Part shown: one piece after another, positions 44,959-52,317 of the stretch
Numbering within the stretch: position 1 is the stretch's first letter
Layout: every line of letters begins with the position of its first letter
From: an uncultured Bacteroidota bacterium
GTDB taxonomy: Bacteria; Bacteroidota; Bacteroidia; Bacteroidales; F082
Reading direction: 5' to 3'
Length of the DNA: 52,317 bases
Assembly (NCBI GenBank): GCA_913009685.1
Contig: CAJVXP010000013.1
Span: 1-52,317, forward strand
Made by a program: the position numbers and the translations under genes
Notes under the pieces: model-generated
Database searches by the model: none
Seen by the model: the letters and a program-made list of their open reading frames with translations, nothing else
Told to the model about the DNA's origin: nothing

Positions 44959-45282
44959 CTATTTTTCGTAGTGTTTACTTAATTCCTCAATTTCAAGTAA
45001 GTCAATGACAAGGTTTTCTGATTCTGTCGCAACCTCTCTGAAGAGGATTCGATATTGTTTATTTACCCATACAGCGCTTATTCCTTCAAGATTGCCCGCC
45101 TTCTTTTCATAATTGAGGCTTCTTATTTGATACAATTGCTCAATTTTTGTAATACCTTTTAATTTGTTGATAGTCTTTATGTACTGTCTTACAAGCTGAG
45201 GGTTCGATTTGTACTCTTTATATTTCCTGACTTTACCTTCATATAAATCGGATAAGTATTCTTTTGTAAAATCGATTCTCAT
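44959..45282 (-). CDS. higB: HigB/RelE-type toxin
   Basis: 107 residues from the ATG at 45282 (MRIDFTKEYLSDLYEG); an upstream in-frame start at 45315 would lie within the operator and promoter. RelE-fold features: YIKTINKLKGITKIEQLYQIRSLNYEKKAGNLEGISAVWVNKQYRILFREV, in which the final strand wording VNKQYRILF is typical of HigB. Known HigB toxins are ribosome-dependent mRNA endonucleases. It is followed after six bases by the antitoxin gene. Expression should be low because of the palindrome next to its promoter. Confidence 0.88.
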   Translation of the reverse strand: MRIDFTKEYLSDLYEGKVRKYKEYKSNPQLVRQYIKTINKLKGITKIEQLYQIRSLNYEKKAGNLEGISAVWVNKQYRILFREVATESENLVIDLLEIEELSKHYEK

Positions 45283-45293
45283 AATAGTTAATG

Positions 45294-45301
45294 CAAATGT
45301 A
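45294..45301 (-). promoter_or_regulatory. -7 promoter box of higB-higA
   Basis: The minus strand reads TACATTTG, matching TAnnTTTG, 11 bases upstream of the higB ATG. The transcript would have a very short leader. The palindromic operator begins four bases upstream of the box. Confidence 0.6.
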
Positions 45302-45305
45302 ATAC

Positions 45306-45331
45306 AATTGTTCACAATATTGTGAACAATT
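45306..45331. promoter_or_regulatory. Perfect 26-bp palindromic operator of the toxin-antitoxin locus
   Basis: AATTGTTCACAAT followed by its exact reverse complement ATTGTGAACAATT. The palindrome fills the space between the -7 and -33 positions of the higB promoter, so binding by a dimeric helix-turn-helix protein would block RNA polymerase. The HTH of the antitoxin encoded just downstream is the obvious candidate for autorepression. Confidence 0.8.
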
Positions 45332-45530
45332 AATATAATTTATAATTATTCCAAATAGTCTGCGTGTAGTTATTCGATTTTTTTATTTCCAAATTGGTAG
45401 GCGGGTGAAGAAGGGGTATATGGGTTTTCATGGGCATAAAGGTAAGAAAATTTAGAAATAAACGTTTTGTGGAATTTCCTTTTCAAATAAAGTTTTCTTT
45501 CGGGCTTTGCAGTGGGGACGGGGATTAACC

Positions 45531-45880
45531 TCAGGTTCCGGGCAACCTGAAAGGATGAATTTACCTTGGTATTCCGGAGGCTTTAGCGAAGGCGAAATCG
45601 TTCGCCTTCGCCCTCCCCGAAAGTTTTCGGAAACGACGAACGGAGGCGGGAGGGATTGAAGTGGCAGCGCCCGGTGGCGAAAGGCGATGTGGAGCAGACG
45701 GCTGACAGCGACCGGAGGAAGCTCGTAAGCCGACGTAGCGAAACACGACTTTTGGCGCCGGGACTATAACGGAAAGCCCGTGATGGCCTGTGGGTAAGCC
45801 CGCCCAAATGCCTAATGAATTCAAAAGTCCTGATGCAAGGCTGAACTATTTTGATTTTGAGAATCACCTTCGCTAAAGCT
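45531..45880. other. GC-rich structured non-coding island
   Basis: The gap 45332-45887 is AT-rich at first, then turns GC-rich. Hairpins: TCAGGTT..AACCTGA (45531-45550); GCGAAGGCGAA-ATCG-TTCGCCTTCGC (45586-45611); CCTCC..GGAGG (45612-45646) enclosing CCGAAA-GT-TTTCGG (45617-45630); a 14-bp stem with wobble pairs, CCCGGTGGCGAAAG (45670-45683) with CTTTTGGCGCCGGG (45749-45762), flanked by GGATTGAAGTGG (45653) and TATAACGGAAAGCCCG (45765-45780). The whole is bracketed by the 13-bp inverted repeat GCTTTAGCGAAGG (45580) / CCTTCGCTAAAGC (45867). Open frames here look non-protein (Arg/Ser/Pro-rich, no family). As I recall, GATTGAAGTGG...GGAAAGC blocks recur between genes in many Bacteroidota; it may be a mobile repeat or an RNA. 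It lies seven bases beyond the azgA stop. Confidence 0.55.
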
Positions 45881-45887
45881 ACGGCGA

Positions 45888-47180
45888 TTAAACGAAGAAT
45901 TTCAACATAAACAGCGCGGCGAGAATGTACATGACCAGGCTGATTTCTTTGTGCTTTCCGCTGAGGGCTTTCAGAATGACATAGGAAATCATGCCGAAAG
46001 CGATACCTTCGGCAATGCTGTACGTGAAGGGCATCATCACCATGGTGAGAAAAGCGGGAATGCTTTCTGTGTAGTCGGCAAAGGGAATGTTTTTGACCGG
46101 TTCCATCATAAAAGCGCCCACGAGAATAAGCACGGGTGCGGTGGCCGAAGCGGGAACCATCAAAAACAACGGGGCAAGAAAAAGCGAAAGGATAAATAAA
46201 ACGGCCACGACAAGTGTGGTGAGGCCTGTGCGTCCGCCTTCGGCTACGCCGGCAGCACTTTCCACGTAAGCGGTAACAGCTGACGTTCCGAGCATAGCTC
46301 CCACAGTAGTCCCGACGGCATCGGCCAGCAAAGCACGGTTGACGTACGGAAAACGTCCTTTTTCGTCCAGCATTTTAGCCTGTGATGCCACGCCCACCAG
46401 CGTCCCAATGGTGTCAAACAAATCCACAAACAAAAAGGTGAACAACACGATAGCCATATCCATCGTGAAAACATGCGTCCATTCAAATTTTAAGAAAGTG
46501 GGCGCCATGGAAGGCGGTGTTTGGATAAGGGCAGTCTGCGGCAGGGTGGCATCGCCCATAAAAAGCGCCAGCACGGTGGAGGAAAAAATACCGATTAGCA
46601 GGGCCCCTTTTACCCGGAGGGCAAGAAGCACACCCGAAATCACCAACCCGAAAAAACAAATCAGCGCCGACGGACTTCCGAGGTTCCCCAAAGTGACTAA
46701 CGTACTGTTGTCGTGTACGATAATGCCTGCCCCCTGAAGTCCGATAAAGGCAATAAACAGACCGATACCCACCGAGATAGCATGTTTCAGGCTTAGCGGA
46801 ATGGCATCTACAATCAACTCGCGAATGTTGAGCAACGTCAGTAAAATAAACAAAATGCCTTCGAGAAAAACAGCCGTCAGGGCAAACTGCCAGCTGTACC
46901 CCATAGCCAGAACAACGGTAAAAGCAAAAAAGACATTCAGCCCCATGCCGGGCGCCATGGCAATGGGCGATTTGGCATAAAAGGCCATGATGAGCGTGGC
47001 GATGATAGACGAAACAGCGGTGGCGGTAAATACTGCATTCACATCCATTCCCGATTTGCCAAGGATGGTCGGGTTGACAACCAAAATGTAAGCCATGGTC
47101 AGGAAGGTGGTTGCCCCGGCAATGATTTCCGTCCGGATGTTGGTATTGTTGGCACGCAAATGAAAGTATTTCTCTATCAT
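45888..47180 (-). CDS. NCS2-family purine permease, AzgA-like
   Basis: 430 residues, about 12-14 membrane helices. The family is clear from ATFLTMAYILVVNPTIL near the start, MAPGMGLNVFFAFTVVLAMGYSW, GIGLFIAFIGLQGAGIIV, TFLFVDLFDTIGTLVGVASQAKMLD, and GRTGLTTLVVAVLFILSLFLAPL. AzgA-type proteins import hypoxanthine, guanine or adenine with protons across the inner membrane. The gene stands alone. A 14-base direct repeat lies upstream (47190-47221) and the structured island downstream. Confidence 0.93.
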   Translation of the reverse strand: MIEKYFHLRANNTNIRTEIIAGATTFLTMAYILVVNPTILGKSGMDVNAVFTATAVSSIIATLIMAFYAKSPIAMAPGMGLNVFFAFTVVLAMGYSWQFALTAVFLEGILFILLTLLNIRELIVDAIPLSLKHAISVGIGLFIAFIGLQGAGIIVHDNSTLVTLGNLGSPSALICFFGLVISGVLLALRVKGALLIGIFSSTVLALFMGDATLPQTALIQTPPSMAPTFLKFEWTHVFTMDMAIVLFTFLFVDLFDTIGTLVGVASQAKMLDEKGRFPYVNRALLADAVGTTVGAMLGTSAVTAYVESAAGVAEGGRTGLTTLVVAVLFILSLFLAPLFLMVPASATAPVLILVGAFMMEPVKNIPFADYTESIPAFLTMVMMPFTYSIAEGIAFGMISYVILKALSGKHKEISLVMYILAALFMLKFFV

Positions 47181-47189
47181 AATGGCCTG

Positions 47190-47221
47190 GTTTTAAGTTA
47201 ATATTTCGTTTTAGGTTAATA
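47190..47221. promoter_or_regulatory. Direct repeat upstream of the purine permease
   Basis: GTTTTAAGTTAATA (47190-47203) and GTTTTAGGTTAATA (47208-47221) differ by one base and start 18 bases apart, 10-41 bases upstream of the permease ATG. Two repeats two helical turns apart would suit a regulator binding on one face of the DNA, but no regulator is known here. Confidence 0.4.
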
Positions 47222-47379
47222 CTCTGCGGTTTTCCCTGCTGAATTCAGGTTGTTGACTTTTCTGAGGTTCCGGCAGGATTTATTTTTCAAAACTAAGAAA
47301 ATTCGGGGAAATTTTAAAATTTCGGTAGGGTAAAGTCGAAGTCGTGCGGTATAAGAGCAAACACTTAAAACTTTATGCC

Positions 47380-48207
47380 ATGAAAAAATTAAAATTAGCT
47401 TTACCTTTTCTTGTAGGAGTAATTTTCTTCCTCGGAAGTTGTTCGAAAGACAATTCCACTGCCCCCACTTTCACTACTGTGCAGGATGATGCCTATGCGG
47501 AAAGTATCTTTGACAATGTTACCAGCCTGACAAATGAGGCTTACGACCTGAGTTCCACTAATTTTAAGTCGACCGAAGGACATATTTTTCTGAGCAATTG
47601 CGCCACCGTTACCCTTGACACGACTGTTTTTCCAAGGGTTCTCACCATCGACTTCGGCGATACGAACTGCCTGGGCAACGACGGCCGTTACCGCAGAGGG
47701 AAAATACTTGTTTCGTTTACCGGAAGGTACCGCAAACCCGGCACCATTATCACCACCACATTCGATAATTATTATGTAAACGACAACCAGGTTGAGGGCA
47801 CAAAAGTAGTTACCAACAACGGTTTTGATGCTGAAAGACACATGTCGTGGACCATTTCCGTCAACGGAGTGATTACGCTTGCCAACGGAAAAGGAACCAT
47901 CACCTGGAAAGCGCAGCGTACCCGCGAATGGGCAGAAGGCATTGACACACCCCATAACCGTTGGGATGATGTCTATCTGATTACGGGTCAGGCTTCGGGC
48001 GAAAGAGCCAACGGGCTGCACTGGACGCGTATAATTACCAACCCGCTCAAAGTGAAACTGGCCTGCCGCTTTATTGTTTCGGGAACCGTGGAAATTAAAC
48101 CCGAAGGGAAACCGTTGCGTACGCTTGACTTTGGCGATGGCGAATGCGATAATCTCGCTACCGTAACTGTCAACGGAAAAACTTACACCATTCACCTGAG
48201 GCCTTAG
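47380..48207 (+). CDS. Lipoprotein of unknown function
   Basis: 275 residues from the ATG at 47380 (MKKLKLALPFLVGVIFFLGSC). The lipobox FLGSC gives a mature N-terminal Cys21 followed by SKDNST, so it is lipidated and, without a known retention signal in this phylum, probably reaches the outer membrane. The rest is beta-rich with two similar strings, VLTIDFGDTNCLGNDGRYRRGKI and TLDFGDGECDNLATVTVNGKTY, which look like a duplicated motif (DFGDxxC). I do not recognise a named family. A terminator separates it from the sigma-factor operon, so it is a single-gene unit. Confidence 0.8.
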   Translation: MKKLKLALPFLVGVIFFLGSCSKDNSTAPTFTTVQDDAYAESIFDNVTSLTNEAYDLSSTNFKSTEGHIFLSNCATVTLDTTVFPRVLTIDFGDTNCLGNDGRYRRGKILVSFTGRYRKPGTIITTTFDNYYVNDNQVEGTKVVTNNGFDAERHMSWTISVNGVITLANGKGTITWKAQRTREWAEGIDTPHNRWDDVYLITGQASGERANGLHWTRIITNPLKVKLACRFIVSGTVEIKPEGKPLRTLDFGDGECDNLATVTVNGKTYTIHLRP

Positions 48208-48229
48208 CGTTCTTACAATTGATGCACAG

Positions 48230-48260
48230 AATCCGGGAGCTTTTGTATTCCCGGATTTTG
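48230..48260 (+). terminator. Rho-independent terminator after the lipoprotein gene
   Basis: AATCCGGGA and TCCCGGATT form a perfect 9-bp stem around a 10-base loop, followed by TTT. It lies 22 bases after the lipoprotein stop and separates it from the sigma-factor gene. Confidence 0.75.
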
Positions 48261-48302
48261 TCATGTTGTTTCGAATAGTTACTTTTAAGAAAAATTATCA
48301 CA

Positions 48303-48788
48303 TTGACGGGTACGGAATTTAAATATTTGTTCGACAATCATTTTGATGCGGTGAGGAACTACATCTGGTACCGCTCGGGGAATCCCGAACTGGCATCTGA
48401 TGTGGCGCAGGAAACTTTTCTGAAGCTGTGGGAGAAAAGGCCTTACGCCAACAAGACAAAACTAAAAGGATTGCTTTTTAAAATGGCCGGCGACATTTTT
48501 ATCAGCGTTTACCGCAAACAAACGACCGAACTGAAATTCAGAATAAACTTCAAACCCGGTATTGAAAACAATACACCCGAAGAAAAATTGCACTACGATG
48601 AGCTTAAAGAAAGATATGAAACAGCACTAAGCAAGATGCCCGAACATCAGCGGGTGGTATTTTTAATGAACAGGATGGACAAAATGAAATACAGAGAGAT
48701 AGCCGAAGCAACCGGAGTTGGTATCAAAGCCGTGGAAAAACGGATGTCGCAGGCACTAAAGCTGTTAAAACAAGAAATACAAGACTAA
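48303..48788 (+). CDS. ECF-type RNA polymerase sigma factor, FecI-like
   Basis: 161 residues. Sigma region 2 is complete (FKYLFDNHFDAVRNYIWYRSGNPELASDVAQETFLKLWEKR) and region 4 is at the C-terminus (LSKMPEHQRVVFLMNRMDKMKYREIAEATGVGIKAVEKRMSQALKLLK). No ATG precedes region 2; an in-frame TAG lies at 48276, so the TTG at 48303 is the only good start. It is followed after one base by the FecR anti-sigma gene and then by a TonB-dependent receptor, the usual Bacteroidota trans-envelope signalling set: the receptor senses its ligand, FecR passes the signal, and the sigma factor switches on genes including, probably, the receptor. Confidence 0.93.
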   Translation: MTGTEFKYLFDNHFDAVRNYIWYRSGNPELASDVAQETFLKLWEKRPYANKTKLKGLLFKMAGDIFISVYRKQTTELKFRINFKPGIENNTPEEKLHYDELKERYETALSKMPEHQRVVFLMNRMDKMKYREIAEATGVGIKAVEKRMSQALKLLKQEIQD

Positions 48789-48789
48789 A

Positions 48790-49653
48790 GTGGAACAAAA
48801 AAATCACATACAAGAGACAGAAAAACTGCTCGGGAGACTAGATGACCTGCATGCTTCCATGGAGGTTCCTTACGGAAAAAGCCGTGATGAGATATGGGAA
48901 GCCATGCAGCAGAAAATGACAGCCGAAGTAAAACCTGTTCGACTGTGGATACACCCTGTAAGGATGCGTTTCTTGTGGGCTGCCGCCACGCTGGCGCTGC
49001 TGATGGGGCTGGGCGCTTTGCTTAGATTTTATCATCACACCATCCGGACGGCGCCGGGACAAATGGTTACGGTAACGCTGCCCGACAAATCCACGGCAGT
49101 ACTCAACGCACAATCCAAACTGACCTGGTACCCGCTGTGGTGGACCTTTTCAAAAAAAGTAGTCTTCACCGGTGAGGCTTTCTTTAAAGGGCCACATGGC
49201 AAGCGGTTTTCGGTGAAATCGGCTCGTGGTACAGTGGCGGTGCTCGGCACCAGCTTCGACATCTATGCCCGCAAAGATAATTACCGCGTGGTTTGTTTTA
49301 CCGGCAAGGTGCGTGTTACCTCACGCACGAAAAACCGGATTATTCTTACGCCCGGCGAAAAAGCCGAAGTCAACACCATGGGCGAAATTACTTTTTCCAA
49401 AAAAATAAAAACCAGTAACTACAACGCCTGGACTGACCACCAGTTTGTTTTTACTGCTACACCCATAGCATCCGTATTGGCTGAAATGGTTAGGCGCTAC
49501 AATGTTAAGATTGATTTGGAAAAAGCTGTTAGTGAAAGTTACACCGGTAATTTTTCGGCTGAAATTCCCGTGGAACAAGCGTTAAATATTGTTTGTAAAC
49601 CTTTTGGACTTACTTTTGTAAAAGTGGATAATCAACATTTCATTATCAGGTAA
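48790..49653 (+). CDS. FecR-family anti-sigma factor
   Basis: 287 residues from a GTG start one base after the sigma-factor stop. Layout: a cytoplasmic anti-sigma part (1-58), one membrane helix (RFLWAAATLALLMGLGALL, ~59-77), a periplasmic FecR domain with VTLPDKSTAVLNAQSKLTWYP and FTGEAFFKGPHGKRFSVKSARGTVAVLGTSFDIYA, and a C-terminal DUF4974 domain (IASVLAEMVRRYNVKIDL... IVCKPFGLTFVKVDNQHFIIR) that should contact the STN domain of the receptor. Translational coupling keeps sigma and anti-sigma in balance. The receptor gene follows after 12 bases. Confidence 0.93.
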   Translation: MEQKNHIQETEKLLGRLDDLHASMEVPYGKSRDEIWEAMQQKMTAEVKPVRLWIHPVRMRFLWAAATLALLMGLGALLRFYHHTIRTAPGQMVTVTLPDKSTAVLNAQSKLTWYPLWWTFSKKVVFTGEAFFKGPHGKRFSVKSARGTVAVLGTSFDIYARKDNYRVVCFTGKVRVTSRTKNRIILTPGEKAEVNTMGEITFSKKIKTSNYNAWTDHQFVFTATPIASVLAEMVRRYNVKIDLEKAVSESYTGNFSAEIPVEQALNIVCKPFGLTFVKVDNQHFIIR

Positions 49654-49665
49654 CCAAATATTCTT

Positions 49666-52182
49666 ATGTTCAAAAGGCAGATTGGTTTTATTATTTTTCT
49701 TTTGATTTTTCCGTTTTATTTATCCGCCCAACAGGCGGAAATCAGTGTTAATGCCCATAATCAACCACTTAACAGCATTCTTATCGGACTTCGGGATAAG
49801 TATGCTATTCGCTTTTCATTTGACGATAATCTTTTGTCGAAATACAAGGTTACTTTAACAAAATCATTTGCCACTGCTGAAAAAGCCGTAAGTAGTTTGT
49901 TAAAACCTTTTCCGTTAATTTACAGCTTACAGGGAGATGTTTTTGTGATTTGGAAAAGGAAAACAGCTACCCGTATAAACGAAAAGTATTTTCTGAAAGG
50001 ATACATCGAAGATTCTAAAACCGGGGAGCCGCTTGCTTATTCTCATATTTTATCTGATGAAAAAAACACGGTTTCGGATGTTGATGGTTATTTCAGTGAA
50101 ATTGTCAGCCATGATACTGTTTGCCACTTGGTTATCTCGCATTTGGGTTATTATATTCTCGATACGCTGCTCAGACCGGGGAGTGTGCACTCCATTCGTT
50201 TAACACCTTCGTCAGTGCGGCTTCAGGAGGTAAAAATCATAGGAAAAGCCATTGACTATGTTTCACAGATTGGTCAAAAACCCGGGATCATCCGTTTGAA
50301 CAGCAAAGTGGCTACACATCTACCGGGTTACGGTGATAATTCTGTTTTTAATTTGCTACGCTTACAGCCCGGGATACTGGCTTCCGGAGAGCAAACCAAC
50401 AGCATGATTATCTGGGGAAGTTATGCCGGTCAGAGTAAAGTGATGTTCGACGGTTTTACGGTTTACGGACTCCGGAATTTTAATGACAATATCAGCTCGT
50501 TCAACCCGCTCATGGCCAGAGATATCGAAGTGATGAAAGGCGGTTATGATGCCCGGTATGGAGGAAGGGTGGGTGGCATTGTTAATATTTCCGGTATTAC
50601 CGGGAATACCAAAAAGGTATCATTTGTTTTCAATGTTAACAATATGACCTTAAACTCATTGCTGGAGATTCCTTTTAAAAACAATCGGTCGTCTCTGGCG
50701 ATTGCTTTCCGCCACACCTATTTTAATCTTTACAACCCAACCGATTATACGGCACACCGCACTGATACGGCCAACCGTCGGATCCCCATTAGTATTCATG
50801 TTGTCCCCGACTATGTTTTCCGGGATATGAACATAAAATATTCGGGGATTGCGGGCAAAAACGACCATTATTTTCTCAGTTTGTATGGCAGCAACGACAT
50901 TTTTGATTACAACATCAACCAGCCGGTACAGTTCAGGAAAATTTTAAAACATACACAGGAAGAAAACAGACAAACCGGCGGCTCGGTTTTTTATGGGAAG
51001 AGCTGGAAAAAAGGCGGTTCTACTAATTTCCTCGTCTCATTCTCCGCCTTGCAGAAAAGATTTACTGACGATTATAGGATTGAAAAAACCTGGAATGGAG
51101 ATATAAAGACGCTGAATAAAACCAATTCGATAAACAAGCTAAGTGAAGTGACTGTTAAAGCGGAAAACCGGTTTCCCGTCTCCACATATCAGGCTTTTGA
51201 ATTTGGCGGCGGCCTTATCGGCAACAGCAGTTTCCTTGAAGTAGATACTTTTGATGTGGCCATGTCGAACCTGAATGTATCCTCTTTCCGGTTGTTTGCC
51301 TATTTTCAGGATGTTATTTCGGCGGGGAAGCAGGTTACGCTAAAAGTTGGCGGACGGATGACGTATGCTTTTAATCTGCATAAATTTTATCCGGAACCGA
51401 GATTCTCGGCCATTTACAAACCCTCGGCACAATGGACTTTCTCGCTGGCCTGGGGATTGTATAATCAATTTGTTTCCGAAACATCAAGGGTCGATGATCA
51501 GGGAAACTACCGTTACCTGTGGGTGGTTAGCGACAACGAAGATGTTCCGGTTTTAAAAGCCACACACAATGTTGCCGGCATCAGCTTTGTGCAGAAAGAG
51601 TATCTTATCAGCCTGGAAGGTTATTACAAAACCGTTAGCGGGCTAAGCAGATTTGTTCGCTATAAAAACATTATTGCTCCTGACATTTATCACGGAAAGG
51701 GCAGGAGCTACGGCTTGGATTTGATGATAAAAAAAGATTACAAAGGCAGCACCTTTTGGGTGGCCTATTCGCTTAGCCGCACGGAAGAGATGTTCGACTA
51801 TTATCCGAAACGTCTGCGTAAGTACCGGCGGGCGCCGCAGGATCAGCGACATGAAGTGAAAGTGGGCGTTATGGTCAACCTGCATCCGGTTTACCTTTCG
51901 GCAAATTATGTTTACGGTTCGGGCTTCCCTATCGGCTATAACCAGCATCAGCGCATCGAAAAAGACTATCCCTACAGCCGGTTGGATGCTGCGGCTTCGT
52001 GGAAGTTCCTGAACCGGAAACTTAAGGGCGAAATAGGTATTTCGATTTTAAATGTACTCAACACGCAAAACATAAAATTTTCCAATTTTGAGAAAATTCC
52101 CCTCAACCAGACCAGCTCCATAAACATCTATTCCGATGCCATTCCGTTTACGCCTACGCTTTATTTAAAGTTTAGTTTTTAG
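49666..52182 (+). CDS. TonB-dependent receptor with STN and carboxypeptidase-like domains
   Basis: 838 residues. Signal peptide (cleavage after YLSAQ, ~22); STN secretin/TonB short domain (~23-100, NSILIGLRDKYAIRFSFDDNL); carboxypeptidase-regulatory-like domain (~107-180, LKGYIEDSKTGEPLAYSHILSDEKNTVSDVDGYF); plug (~200-315, LPGYGDNSVFNLLRLQPGI and IEVMKGGYDARYGGRVGGIVNI); then a 22-strand-type barrel ending LYLKFSF with a C-terminal Phe. The STN domain should signal to FecR. No SusD gene follows, so the ligand is not necessarily a glycan; siderophores, metals or other compounds are possible. The gene is the last of the sigma-anti-sigma-receptor operon. Confidence 0.93.
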   Translation: MFKRQIGFIIFLLIFPFYLSAQQAEISVNAHNQPLNSILIGLRDKYAIRFSFDDNLLSKYKVTLTKSFATAEKAVSSLLKPFPLIYSLQGDVFVIWKRKTATRINEKYFLKGYIEDSKTGEPLAYSHILSDEKNTVSDVDGYFSEIVSHDTVCHLVISHLGYYILDTLLRPGSVHSIRLTPSSVRLQEVKIIGKAIDYVSQIGQKPGIIRLNSKVATHLPGYGDNSVFNLLRLQPGILASGEQTNSMIIWGSYAGQSKVMFDGFTVYGLRNFNDNISSFNPLMARDIEVMKGGYDARYGGRVGGIVNISGITGNTKKVSFVFNVNNMTLNSLLEIPFKNNRSSLAIAFRHTYFNLYNPTDYTAHRTDTANRRIPISIHVVPDYVFRDMNIKYSGIAGKNDHYFLSLYGSNDIFDYNINQPVQFRKILKHTQEENRQTGGSVFYGKSWKKGGSTNFLVSFSALQKRFTDDYRIEKTWNGDIKTLNKTNSINKLSEVTVKAENRFPVSTYQAFEFGGGLIGNSSFLEVDTFDVAMSNLNVSSFRLFAYFQDVISAGKQVTLKVGGRMTYAFNLHKFYPEPRFSAIYKPSAQWTFSLAWGLYNQFVSETSRVDDQGNYRYLWVVSDNEDVPVLKATHNVAGISFVQKEYLISLEGYYKTVSGLSRFVRYKNIIAPDIYHGKGRSYGLDLMIKKDYKGSTFWVAYSLSRTEEMFDYYPKRLRKYRRAPQDQRHEVKVGVMVNLHPVYLSANYVYGSGFPIGYNQHQRIEKDYPYSRLDAAASWKFLNRKLKGEIGISILNVLNTQNIKFSNFEKIPLNQTSSINIYSDAIPFTPTLYLKFSF

Positions 52183-52190
52183 AAGATATA

Positions 52191-52317
52191 AAGGGGACTT
52201 CTAATAATTACTTCGCATCAAGATTTTCAGAGTTTTTTATAGACGATGAAAATTTTTGATGCACTATCGGGATAATGCAAGAAAGTTTGAAGAAGTATAT
52301 GAAAAACTCTGGAAACC
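52191..52317. repeat. 19-base sequence shared with 31286-31304, with adjoining hairpin
   Basis: AAGGGGACTTCTAATAATT (52191-52209) starts eight bases after the receptor stop and is identical to 31286-31304. After it, GCATCAAGATTTTCA (52215-52229) pairs with TGAAAATTTTTGATGC (52247-52262) apart from one position. The sequence then runs out of the window with a possible short open frame starting ATGCAAGAAAGTTTGAAG at 52276. This could be the end of an insertion sequence whose transposase lies outside the window. Confidence 0.45.

Noticed and set aside
45561-45867. Two overlapping minus-strand open frames of ~90 codons in the GC-rich island
   Set aside because: They are Arg-, Ser- and Pro-rich, match no family, overlap each other and lie on hairpin sequence; the frames are open mainly because the region is GC-rich.
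47401-48264. Minus-strand open frame of 287 codons opposite the lipoprotein gene
   Set aside because: It is the shadow of the plus-strand gene, which has a signal peptide and lipobox; the shadow has neither domain nor start signals.

Overview
The window is a chromosomal piece of a Bacteroidota bacterium, most like the fermentative Bacteroidales/Marinilabiliales group. The reasons are: several genes carry the Bacteroidota -7 promoter box TAnnTTTG; there is a FecI-FecR-TonB receptor set with an STN domain; S46 and DPP4-type secreted peptidases are present; the F-type ATPase genes atpD-atpC stand alone with a short epsilon subunit; the isoleucyl-tRNA synthetase is of the long eukaryote-like type; and both subunits of methylmalonyl-CoA mutase are encoded together. 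No rRNA, tRNA or CRISPR array was seen, and no complete insertion sequence.

Layout. 1-7.2 kb: the 3' end of a PMA1-like proton-pumping P-type ATPase, then atpD-atpC and an ileS - dksA-like - lspA cluster on the minus strand. 7.4-12.2 kb: pgi followed without a gap by two secreted proteins of unknown role, the second a leucine-rich-repeat protein built of three similar blocks. 12.3-16.3 kb: a DUF5916 outer-membrane type protein and a membrane-anchored MutS-like ATPase, both minus strand. 16.5-22.1 kb: a cluster of hairpin repeats, an isoprenylcysteine-methyltransferase-like protein, and a MacB-type export operon (ATPase, two permeases, adaptor). 22.3-31.2 kb: three peptidases (S46 DPP7-like, M17 aminopeptidase, S9 DPP4-like), an orphan HlyD adaptor and the Kdo transferase waaA. 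31.4-35.4 kb: tadA, a cystathionine beta-synthase / gamma-lyase pair and a three-domain iron-sulfur repair protein. 35.6-39.2 kb: an AAA ATPase with unusual upstream repeats, a dihydropyrimidinase and a YgjV-like membrane protein. 39.4-43.7 kb: methylmalonyl-CoA mutase mutA-mutB, with a GIY-YIG nuclease remnant at the 3' end. 43.8-45.3 kb: a HigB-HigA type toxin-antitoxin pair whose antitoxin carries a metalloprotease domain, with a perfect 26-bp palindromic operator. 45.4-45.9 kb: a GC-rich, highly structured non-coding island. 45.9-52.3 kb: an AzgA-like purine permease, a lipoprotein, and an ECF sigma / FecR / TonB receptor operon that ends at a short sequence also found at 31.3 kb.

Together the genes suggest an organism that breaks down oligopeptides outside the cytoplasm (S46 and S9 dipeptidyl peptidases) and inside it (M17), interconverts sulfur amino acids, and makes or uses propionate through methylmalonyl-CoA. 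Most of the window is ordinary core genome. The accessory or unexplained signals are the secreted LRR pair, the toxin-antitoxin locus, the AAA ATPase locus, the structured island at 45.5-45.9 kb, and several families of short intergenic hairpin repeats. The isoleucyl-tRNA synthetase carries a swapped GIHH active-site motif, and waaA contains a run of nine C bases.
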